From: Desulfobulbaceae bacterium UBA5123
GTDB lineage: Bacteria > Desulfobacterota > Desulfobulbia > Desulfobulbales > UBA5123
NCBI GenBank assembly: GCA_002415465.1
Contig: DHYT01000112.1
Coordinates: 1 to 5,214, forward strand
DNA: 5,214 nucleotides
Direction of reading: 5' to 3'
In this document: in pieces, positions 1 to 5,214 of the stretch
Numbering within the stretch: position 1 is the first letter of the stretch
Layout of the letters: every line of letters starts with the position of its first letter
Made by a program: the position numbers and the translations under genes
The notes under the pieces: generated by a model
Databases searched by the model: none
Seen by the model: only the letters and a program-made list of their open reading frames with translations
What the model was told of the DNA's origin: nothing

Positions 1-481
1 GCGGCACCACCGCCAGATCCTGGACGATGAGCATGCCGATCATCACCCGGCTGGACAGCGTTCCCAGTACACCCTGATTCATCATGGTTTTGAGTACCAC
101 CATGGTGCTGGAAAGGGAAATCAACGCCCCCAGCCACAACGCCTGCTGGACAGGCAGCCCCCAATAGCGGCCGATACCGTAGCCCAGGGCCATGGTGAGC
201 AGGATCTGAATCGAGGTGCCGATGAGGGCGACCTTGCGCACCGGCTTCAGTTCGGCGAGTGAAAATTCCAGCCCCAGGGCAAAGAGGAGCAGGGCGACGC
301 CGATCTCGGCCAGCAGCTCGATCTCATGGCTGTCGGTAATGGCAATCCCGCCGGTATGCGGGCCGACCACGATCCCGGCCAGGATGTAGCCAAGGATCAA
401 CGGCTGCCGGAAACGCTGGGCGAGCAGGGCTCCCCCCAGGGCAACGACAACAAGGATGACGATATCGGCGGCGATTCCCAT
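1..481 (-). CDS. CPA2/Kef-type monovalent cation:proton antiporter, N-terminal part (cut by window edge)
   Basis: This is an inner-membrane antiporter of the Na+/H+ exchanger fold, exchanging K+ or Na+ for protons. Only the first 160 codons are present; the gene runs off the left edge. The visible protein is a series of hydrophobic segments (about residues 5-21, 28-41, 57-72, 84-101, 113-131 and 145-160) with family hallmarks: [17 protein letters not shown] (residues 25-41), the SSTMVVL stretch (124-130) and QDLAVVP (154-160). In this family the Asp of the QD motif (here D155) lies in the ion-binding site. I chose the ATG at 481 because GAGGAG lies six bases upstream. An in-frame ATG at 511 would add ten polar residues but has a poorer ribosome site. 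It is divergent from the two-CW gene. Any C-terminal TrkA-N or TrkA-C regulatory domain lies outside the window, so the subtype (KefB, KefC or other) and the ion cannot be decided. Confidence 0.9.
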   Translation of the reverse strand, partial: MGIAADIVILVVVALGGALLAQRFRQPLILGYILAGIVVGPHTGGIAITDSHEIELLAEIGVALLLFALGLEFSLAELKPVRKVALIGTSIQILLTMALGYGIGRYWGLPVQQALWLGALISLSSTMVVLKTMMNQGVLGTLSSRVMIGMLIVQDLAVVP

Positions 482-536
482 GCGGGACTCCTCGGCAGCA
501 GTGACTGACATGTTCGGACAGATTTCGACTCCACAA

Positions 537-565
537 ACTATGCCCCAAAAACTGCCCCCTGTCCA
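537..565 (-). promoter_or_regulatory. Possible sigma-70 promoter for the antiporter gene
   Basis: On the minus strand TGGACA (560-565, five of six matches to the -35 consensus) is followed after 17 bases by CATAGT (537-542, four of six matches to -10). Transcription would start near 530, giving a leader of about 50 bases before the ATG at 481. The spacing is ideal but the -10 is mediocre. It is assigned by pattern only. Confidence 0.35.
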
Positions 566-609
566 GTTTGCCCGGCCAATGCCGCGCCAACGGCCACTAC
601 GCTTTTTGA

Positions 610-637
610 TTGACAGGCCGCCGCCTGCTGACATAAT
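610..637 (+). promoter_or_regulatory. Sigma-70 type promoter for the two-CW gene
   Basis: A perfect -35 hexamer TTGACA (610-615) is followed after 16 bases by CATAAT (632-637), five of six matches to the -10 consensus, then an A/T-rich run. The predicted start is near 643-645, about 60 bases before the ATG at 705. This is the best sigma-70 match I found in the window and suggests housekeeping expression of the downstream gene. Confidence 0.6.
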
Positions 638-704
638 TTTGAATGACAAACCATCGCCATGCAGCAATCACACCAATCCGCACCGAGGGGCAGGGAGCAA
701 TCAC

Positions 705-1025
705 ATGATGGCCGAAACATTGGCGAACTGCTGGGAGATAACGGGATGCGGCCGCGAGCATGGCGGCGCCAGAATGGAAGAGCTTGGCGAATGCATCGCC
801 TCCAGGGAAGGCATGGGCCACAGTTGCTGGGCGATCGCCGGCACCCTTTGCGGCGGCGAGGTGCAGGGATCGGTGGCCCAGAAACTGGGCTACTGCACCT
901 CATGCTCCGTCCACAAGCTGTACAACCGCTCCCGGGGAGCAAAAGGGAAAGAGGTGATCGCCATGTTCCCGGAGGAAGAAAACAAATATATCCAGCTGAT
1001 GCTCAAAAACGTCAAGACCCTCTGA
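705..1025 (+). CDS. Small two-CW domain protein (cysteine-rich, 106 aa)
   Basis: This small protein, probably cytoplasmic, has two Cys-Trp motifs: NCWEITGCG (residues 8-16) and SCWAIAGTLCGG (40-51), followed by LGYCTSC (61-67). It has seven cysteines, at 9, 15, 30, 41, 49, 64 and 67, a spacing that suggests binding of a metal or Fe-S cluster. The layout (N-C-W-E, G-C-G-R-E, G-E-C, then S-C-W and the closing C-x-x-C) resembles what is annotated as 'two-CW domain-containing protein' in Desulfobacterota and relatives; no biochemical role is known to me. The charged C-terminus (about 76-106) lies outside the Cys region. There is no signal peptide or membrane segment. The start at 705 (or the adjacent ATG at 708) is preceded by a purine-rich AGGGAG. 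The frame is open back to 456, but that extension overlaps the antiporter start, lies upstream of the promoter and lacks family features. Confidence 0.85.
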   Translation: MMAETLANCWEITGCGREHGGARMEELGECIASREGMGHSCWAIAGTLCGGEVQGSVAQKLGYCTSCSVHKLYNRSRGAKGKEVIAMFPEEENKYIQLMLKNVKTL

Positions 1026-1094
1026 GCTTCCTCGCCCCGAACAGACGGCCACGGCCAAACCGCTAAGCCCCTGCCGGGCGCTTCCGCGAACCGA

Positions 1095-2990
1095 CTACCG
1101 CAACATCTGCAGAGCGGTCTGATAGACCTCATCGGCGGTCTTGATGGACACCGAATTGGCCTGGAACGTCCGCTGGGTGGTGATCAGGGTCACAAACTGG
1201 CGGGCGAGATCGACGTTTGACATCTCCAGGGCGTTGCCGTAAATTTCGCCCACCCCGTTTTCACCGGCGGCGGCAATGGTGATTTCCCCCGCCTCCTTCG
1301 CGGCCAGATAGCTGTTGCCATTGACCGCCCGCAGGCCGCCGTAATTGACAAAATCCGCCAGCATCACCTGCGCCTGCTCTATCTCCTTGCCGTTTGAATA
1401 CATGCCGCGTACCACGCCATGCCTATCCACCCTCACATCCACGAGGTACCCAGCCGCATATCCATCCTGCTGCTTGTAGAGATCCTTGGAGGCAACGGCA
1501 TAGTTGGTGGTGCAGATGGCGTCGGGCTGCGCCCGGTCGTCCGCGACCGTCTCGAACATGCTGCCATCGGCGCCGAACACCTGCGCCAGGCCGGGGTTGG
1601 CGGCGGGACTCTTGCCACTGGCGTCACGATAGGTAATGGAGCTGATGGCCAGCTGGCTGTCGCCGACCACCAAATCCTCAAGCCTCAGTCCGCCGTCGAC
1701 GATGTCGGCCTTGCAACTGAACTGACTCGCCAGGGAAGAGAGCAGATCCCCCACCGTGTTGCTGAAATCAACCGTATAGCCGAAAGAAACCGGTACGCCG
1801 TCGCCGTTGCTGCCGGCAAAGGTGATCACGTCGCCGGCCTGCACCTTGTTGCCGTCGGCGTCATAGATCTTGTCCCACCCTGTGCCGTCGGAAACAAGGG
1901 TGGTTTTCGTGGAACCCACATCCACCAGGGCCGCGCCTGGGCTATTAACGCTCTGCGGCTTGGGCGCCGTGCCAAAATTGATTGTCGATGACAGGTTCGG
2001 CCCCACCCCGCTCATATTAAATTCAAAACTGTAGAAGCCCTCACCCCGGCCAAGGTCGATCTGGTTGGCGGCGGTGGGCACCAGGTTGCCGTCGGCCGGC
2101 ACATCCCAGCAGGTCATCTTGGCGAGTTCACCGGTGGAACTGAAACTGAGCCGGCCGTAGAGCAGGGCCCCGGCCCCCTTGTTGACCGTTACCCCCCCAT
2201 CGTTGTAACGGGTGCCGGTGGCGCCGATCAGCCGCCGATCGACCGTCGGATCGCAGGTGACCAGGAACTCGCGTTCGTTGCTCTGCGAGGTATGATCAAA
2301 ATAGATACTCAGGTCATAACCGTTCGTGCCGCTGCCGTTATCATAAATCCTGATGATACTTTTGAAATCATAGGCTGAATCCTGAATGGGATCGGGATCC
2401 CCGGCCTTCATGACCGTCCCGTCCCAGCTCGTGAACAGGTTCGCGTCGGTTGCCTCGACGCTGGCCGGGCTATTTTGCAGATTTAGCGCCACCGTGACGT
2501 TTTCGGTCGCCAGGGGCAGGGATTTGTTGGCGACGACAATATCCTCCACCGCGCCGGTGGGATTCGTCACCGAACCGGTGTTGACGCCCTGCACGAAGTA
2601 TCCCGCCGGGTTGACCAGCTTGTAGGGCGCGGTGGGGTCTCCGGTAACCTCCGCGGCCCTGAACTGACCGTCGCGGGTATACAGCATCTCCGCCTGTGCC
2701 GGATCATTGAGCATGAAAAAGCCGTTGCCGTTGATGGCCATATCCGTCGAGCGGTTGGTGGTTTCAAAGGTCGCCACCGAAAAATCCTTGATAACGGCAT
2801 GCGAGGTCGATCCGGTTCCGATCTGCCCGATGCTGCCGTATGAGTTGCTCAGGATATCGGCAAAACTTATCTGGGATGTCTTGTAGGCAACGCTGTTGAC
2901 GTTGGCGACGTTATCCGCCACGACCCCCATCTGCCCGGACATGCTGTTCACACCGGCCAGGCCATTAAATAACATGCTGCTGATTGACAT
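1095..2990 (-). CDS. flgE: Flagellar hook protein FlgE (631 aa)
   Basis: FlgE polymerises outside the cell into the flexible hook joining the rod to the filament; it is exported by the flagellar type III system, and no cleavable signal peptide is seen. The N-terminus (1-50) is the rod/hook helix with the ANVNSVAYK version of the family motif; next is STDMAINGNGFF (81-92), typical of FlgE/F/G. The C-terminal 46 residues, from NALEMSNVDLA to YQTALQMLR, are the conserved C-terminal helix. At 631 residues it is well above the roughly 400 of enterobacterial FlgE, the extra length lying in a variable middle (about 140-560) of surface domains, which favours FlgE over FlgF or FlgG. Four cysteines (246, 294, 426, 493) lie in that middle. 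AGGCGG sits six bases before the ATG. A sigma-54 promoter lies just upstream and the next gene downstream is convergent, so it appears to be transcribed alone. No other flagellar gene is in the window. Confidence 0.93.
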   Translation of the reverse strand: MSISSMLFNGLAGVNSMSGQMGVVADNVANVNSVAYKTSQISFADILSNSYGSIGQIGTGSTSHAVIKDFSVATFETTNRSTDMAINGNGFFMLNDPAQAEMLYTRDGQFRAAEVTGDPTAPYKLVNPAGYFVQGVNTGSVTNPTGAVEDIVVANKSLPLATENVTVALNLQNSPASVEATDANLFTSWDGTVMKAGDPDPIQDSAYDFKSIIRIYDNGSGTNGYDLSIYFDHTSQSNEREFLVTCDPTVDRRLIGATGTRYNDGGVTVNKGAGALLYGRLSFSSTGELAKMTCWDVPADGNLVPTAANQIDLGRGEGFYSFEFNMSGVGPNLSSTINFGTAPKPQSVNSPGAALVDVGSTKTTLVSDGTGWDKIYDADGNKVQAGDVITFAGSNGDGVPVSFGYTVDFSNTVGDLLSSLASQFSCKADIVDGGLRLEDLVVGDSQLAISSITYRDASGKSPAANPGLAQVFGADGSMFETVADDRAQPDAICTTNYAVASKDLYKQQDGYAAGYLVDVRVDRHGVVRGMYSNGKEIEQAQVMLADFVNYGGLRAVNGNSYLAAKEAGEITIAAAGENGVGEIYGNALEMSNVDLARQFVTLITTQRTFQANSVSIKTADEVYQTALQMLR

Positions 2991-3042
2991 TCCGCACCGC
3001 CTGTTTTGAAAAATTACTTAAAAAACATCTGCCACCCTTTAA

Positions 3043-3058
3043 AGCAAACGACATGCCA
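3043..3058 (-). promoter_or_regulatory. Sigma-54 (RpoN) promoter of flgE
   Basis: Read on the minus strand the site is TGGCATGTCGTTTGCT. It matches the RpoN consensus TGGCAC-N5-TTGCW at all but one position, with the invariant GG and GC exactly ten bases apart. The start would fall near 3032, giving a leader of about 40 bases before the flgE ATG at 2990. RpoN control of hook and basal-body genes through a flagellar enhancer-binding activator is established in many polar flagellates, so the placement makes biological sense. The activator site itself was not identified. Confidence 0.8.
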
Positions 3059-3261
3059 CAATCACGCCCCAAACATAACATCCTGTTTTTATGACGGATT
3101 ACCCAACAGCAGCAGGCGAACAAAACGCGCCGGCGGGAGGAGGGTTGGCAGAAATTGCCTCGCAGGATGAAAAATTTGCCAGGTCCGGTCGGCGTCGCCA
3201 CCTGACAGAGAGGATGCACCGCCCCTAACCAAATCCACCCGACCTTGGCCATCAAGTTAAG

Positions 3262-3296
3262 TATAAAATTGCATCCTATAAAAGTTTATGATAATT
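3262..3296 (+). promoter_or_regulatory. A+T-rich probable promoter of the rhodanese gene (exact hexamers undecided)
   Basis: Several -10-like boxes occur close together: TATAAA at 3262-3267 and 3277-3282, TATGAT at 3287-3292 and GATAAT at 3290-3295. None has a good -35 at 16-18 bases; TTGCAT (3269-3274) precedes GATAAT by 15 bases and is the nearest pairing. ATAAA-AG-TTTAT (3278-3289) is a small inverted repeat overlapping these boxes and could be an operator. The sharp change to A+T-rich sequence supports a promoter here, but the start is not resolved. Confidence 0.3.
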
Positions 3297-3364
3297 TTCT
3301 TAAACAGCATAAGGGCCCGCTTTAACTACAAAAAATAATTTACAACAAAACGGAAGGGGGAAAC

Positions 3365-4693
3365 ATGCAGAAAAAGAAACTTATTTCAGCCGCAGCACTT
3401 CTCGCCACTCTTACCTGCGCGCCCGTGGCCATGGCCCAGGATGGCGCCAAACCGACCATCGCGCCGCTCTGCGGAAGCTGTCATCAACCGCAACCGGGGG
3501 TGATGATGGGATTTCTCGAAAACATCTCGCTGAAATCAAAAATCATCCAGATGGACATCATGTCCCACAAGGACGTGGTCAAGTACACCGACCAGACCAC
3601 GGTCAAATACGTCAATGACTTCGCCGACATCAACAACTACAAAACCAAGGGCTTTCAGATTAATTTCACCGAGAAGAACGGCGAAAAGATCGCCAATGAA
3701 ATTATCCGTTTCGACATCCTGAAAACCGTCACCACCGAAGAACGGCTCGACAAGGAAACATTCAAGAAGCTGCGTCAGGACCCCAACGTCAAGGTTTTCG
3801 ACGTCCGTCCGCCGCAGGTCTACCAGATGGCCCACATCCCTGGCGCCGGGATGATCCCGGCCCCGGCCTTTGACAAATTCATCAACAAGCTGCCCGAGGA
3901 CAAGAACACCCCGATCATCTTCTACGGCGTCGGCGGCTGCCTGAGCCCGACCGCATCCCTTAAGACCAAAAGCCTCGGCTACACCAACGTCAAGATTTAC
4001 ATTGGCGGCTATCCCGACTGGGTGAAGACCGAAACCGGCGTCACCGCGCCCGACTGGGTGAAGTCTGCCATCGCCGGCGACATCCCCCATGTCCTGATCG
4101 ATCTTCGTGACACCGCCGCGGTCGAAAAAGGCCACATCAGCGGCGCGGTTGGCATCGAGCGCGGCAAACTCGCCGCCAGCCAGGCAATGTTCCCGGCCAA
4201 CAAGATGGCGCCGATCATCCTCTACGGACCCGACGCCGCCACGGCCGCCGAAACCATCCACTCATGGGGTTACAAGAAGGTGCAGGTGATGCCCATGGAG
4301 TTCGAGGCCTGGCAGAGCGCCGGCAATCCGGTGCAGACCGGAGCCACCGCCGCCAAAATCGCCTATACCCCGAAACCGAAGCCGGGAACCATCTCCGTTG
4401 CCGATTTCAAGAACGCCTCGGCGCACCCCAGTGACAACCTGGTGATCGTCGACGTCCGCAATCCCGATGAGTGTACGGCCGGCAAGGTCGGCGGCTCCAT
4501 GAACATCCCGGCTGATCTGGTCGGCCAGCGGGCGAAAGAGATTCCCGCCGGCAAGGAGATCATCCTGTACTGCAACACCGGCGTCCGCGCCGAGATGGCG
4601 CATACCGTGCTGGCCCAGATGGGCCGCAACAGCCGCTACCTCGACGCGGTGGTCAACTTCGACCATGGCACAACGACAATCGAGGAAAAATAA
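3365..4693 (+). CDS. Exported protein with CXXCH haem motif and three rhodanese-like domains
   Basis: A probable periplasmic protein likely to handle sulfane sulfur or act in redox chemistry; the substrate is unknown. Residues 1-24 form a Sec signal peptide (MQKKK, hydrophobic core, AMA before Q25). CGSCH (36-40) fits covalent c-type haem attachment. Residues about 45-135 match no domain I recognise. Rhodanese-like domain 1 (about 136-225) has FDVRPP and HIPGA, but the usual Tyr-Cys start of the active loop is Tyr-Gly (187-188), with a cysteine only at 192. Domain 2 (about 235-325) has LIDLRD, GHISGA and YGPDAA (287-292), no cysteine. Domain 3 (about 342-435) has VIVDVRNPDE and the canonical loop CNTGVR, with catalytic Cys403. 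Only domain 3 therefore looks catalytic. GGAAGGGGG gives a strong ribosome site before the ATG. It stands alone, with its own upstream A+T-rich region and a hairpin downstream. The rhodanese assignment is firm, haem binding likely, physiology open. Confidence 0.9.
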   Translation: MQKKKLISAAALLATLTCAPVAMAQDGAKPTIAPLCGSCHQPQPGVMMGFLENISLKSKIIQMDIMSHKDVVKYTDQTTVKYVNDFADINNYKTKGFQINFTEKNGEKIANEIIRFDILKTVTTEERLDKETFKKLRQDPNVKVFDVRPPQVYQMAHIPGAGMIPAPAFDKFINKLPEDKNTPIIFYGVGGCLSPTASLKTKSLGYTNVKIYIGGYPDWVKTETGVTAPDWVKSAIAGDIPHVLIDLRDTAAVEKGHISGAVGIERGKLAASQAMFPANKMAPIILYGPDAATAAETIHSWGYKKVQVMPMEFEAWQSAGNPVQTGATAAKIAYTPKPKPGTISVADFKNASAHPSDNLVIVDVRNPDECTAGKVGGSMNIPADLVGQRAKEIPAGKEIILYCNTGVRAEMAHTVLAQMGRNSRYLDAVVNFDHGTTTIEEK

Positions 4694-4715
4694 TCGGCAC
4701 CCCCCCTTTCTCAAA

Positions 4716-4752
4716 CCGCAAGCCCTCCGGTTTCTGACCGGTGGGCTTGCGG
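4716..4752 (+). terminator. Two-tier hairpin after the rhodanese gene, probable terminator
   Basis: CCGCAAGCCC (4716-4725) pairs perfectly with GGGCTTGCGG (4743-4752). Inside, after a T-T mismatch, CCGGT (4727-4731) pairs with ACCGG (4737-4741) around the five-base loop TTCTG. It begins 22 bases after the stop codon, the normal place for a terminator. The 3' side has a run of C instead of the usual T tract, so it may act through pausing or Rho, or protect the mRNA 3' end. Confidence 0.6.
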
Positions 4753-4827
4753 CCCCCCCCAATACCCCGCCCCGCGCCCTTATTTAAGCAAATCCTTTCC
4801 CTAGCTGCTCGTCACCACAACAACCCC

Positions 4828-4856
4828 TTGCGCTTGCCCACGCGGCCAGATATTAT
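4828..4856 (+). promoter_or_regulatory. Possible promoter of the Gly-rich secreted protein gene
   Basis: TATTAT (4851-4856, five of six matches to -10) lies 17 bases after TTGCGC (4828-4833, three of six matches to -35). Transcription would start near 4863, about 45 bases before the ATG at 4909. The -35 is weak. The hairpin upstream makes a separate promoter in this interval plausible. Confidence 0.35.
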
Positions 4857-4908
4857 TACCGCCGTACCATGCCTTATTGACCCAGATTCCCTCTCAAGGA
4901 GTGCAACC

Positions 4909-5214
4909 ATGAAAAAACGTCTTCAACTCGTCACCGTCTGTGGCCTTTCCCTTCTCTTGCTCAGCTCTCCCTCCCATGCCGGCCGTGGCGGCGGTGGCGG
5001 CGGCTCTTTTGGCGGAGGCTCATTCAGCCATGGCGCCAACGGCGGCTCCTTCGGCGGCGACACCTTTGAAAACAAGACCCGGCAACAAGATCAGGAAAAC
5101 GGCGAGGCCGACCGTCAGGAACGATACCGTGAACGCAAGGAAAAGGCAGAAAAGGAACGCGAGCGCTTCCGCGAACGGCGTGAGGAACGGCAACGGGATG
5201 CCGAACACGAGGGC
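4909..5214 (+). CDS. Secreted Gly-rich protein with a charged helical segment, N-terminal part (cut by window edge)
   Basis: I do not recognise this gene. The first 102 codons are present and the frame is open to the right edge. Residues 1-24 are a signal peptide (MKKR, a hydrophobic core rich in Leu, then SHA before G25). A glycine-rich part follows (25-50), with GGSFGG repeated at 31-36 and 45-50. From about residue 52 composition changes abruptly: 24 of residues 71-99 are Glu, Asp, Lys or Arg, with Tyr73, Ala80 and Phe87 exactly seven apart, suggesting a single charged helix or coiled coil. AAGGAG seven bases before the ATG supports the start. It is probably exported, perhaps to the periplasm or cell surface; function cannot be inferred. 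The frame was read directly from the nucleotides, since no stop occurs before the edge. Confidence 0.8.
   Translation, partial: MKKRLQLVTVCGLSLLLLSSPSHAGRGGGGGGSFGGGSFSHGANGGSFGGDTFENKTRQQDQENGEADRQERYRERKEKAEKERERFRERREERQRDAEHEG

Larger units (their letters stand above)
2991..3364. other. Divergent intergenic region between flgE and the rhodanese gene
   Basis: This 374-base stretch holds no convincing gene. The flgE side (2991-3060) contains its ribosome site and sigma-54 promoter. The middle (about 3061-3240) is mixed in composition, with a short inverted repeat GGCA-N5-TGCC at 3147-3159 and a related AATTTGCC at 3173-3180; these lie where a sigma-54 activator could bind but are too short to assign. 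The right part (about 3251-3360) turns strongly A+T rich and carries the likely promoter and leader of the rhodanese gene. Confidence 0.6.

Noticed and set aside
456..704. N-terminal extension of the two-CW frame
   Set aside because: It overlaps the antiporter start on the other strand and lies upstream of or across the promoter; family similarity begins only after 705.
538..942. Minus-strand open frame of 134 codons over the two-CW gene
   Set aside because: It is Cys/Arg/Pro-rich antisense sequence of a recognised gene, with no motif of its own.
1026..1094. Possible terminator between the two-CW gene and flgE
   Set aside because: The only inverted repeat is GCCC-N5-GGGC, without a T tract on either strand.
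1419..1991. Plus-strand open frame of 190 codons inside flgE
   Set aside because: It is antisense to a clear FlgE coding region, with no recognisable family and no separate promoter seen.
3146..3159. Plus-strand TGGCAGAAATTGCC resembling a sigma-54 promoter for the rhodanese gene
   Set aside because: GG and GC are eight bases apart rather than the required ten, and the site is over 200 bases from the start codon.
2965..3255. Minus-strand open frame of 96 codons covering the flgE upstream region
   Set aside because: It runs across the sigma-54 promoter and into flgE in another frame, with no family resemblance.
3245..3257. CTTG-N5-CAAG as a possible FNR or CRP type site before the rhodanese gene
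   Set aside because: Only four-base arms with the wrong spacing for the TTGAT-N4-ATCAA consensus.
3536..4261. Long minus-strand open frame of 241 codons opposite the rhodanese gene
   Set aside because: It lies entirely inside a well-supported gene on the other strand, consists of low-complexity Gly/Val/Asp sequence from antisense codons, and shows no domain.
5020..5208. Hydrophobic minus-strand frame resembling a membrane protein
   Set aside because: It is the antisense of Glu/Lys/Arg codons, which automatically yields Phe/Leu-rich sequence; the plus strand has a signal peptide and ribosome site.

Overview
The window is a chromosomal-type stretch of fairly high G+C, compactly coding DNA, most consistent with a Gram-negative anaerobe of the Desulfobacterota (former Deltaproteobacteria). 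This rests on family resemblance recalled from memory: a small seven-cysteine 'two-CW domain' protein, a long FlgE behind a sigma-54 promoter, and a secreted multi-rhodanese protein with a CXXCH haem motif. No marker gene fixes the taxonomy, so it is an inference.

Layout: (1) 1-481, minus strand: N-terminal 160 codons of a CPA2/Kef-type cation:proton antiporter, cut by the window edge. (2) 482-704: divergent intergenic region with a good sigma-70 promoter facing right and a weaker one facing left. (3) 705-1025, plus: 106-residue two-CW protein. (4) 1095-2990, minus: complete 631-residue flagellar hook protein FlgE, convergent with the two-CW gene and apparently monocistronic. (5) 2991-3364: 374-base divergent intergenic region holding a near-consensus sigma-54 promoter for flgE and an A+T-rich probable promoter for the next gene. 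(6) 3365-4693, plus: exported 442-residue protein with one CXXCH motif, an unassigned domain and three rhodanese-like domains, of which only the last has a canonical active-site loop. (7) 4716-4752: large two-tier hairpin, probable terminator. (8) 4909-5214, plus: start of a secreted Gly-rich then highly charged protein, cut by the right edge.

The genes do not form one operon. Each reading direction changes or has its own promoter or terminator, so they look like independent units: ion homeostasis, a small cysteine protein, motility, periplasmic sulfur or redox chemistry, and an envelope protein. The items most worth a second look are the haem-motif/triple-rhodanese protein with two degenerate domains, the solitary sigma-54 flgE, and the Gly-rich/charged-helix protein. 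There is no sign of a CRISPR array, tRNA, rRNA, insertion sequence or phage gene.
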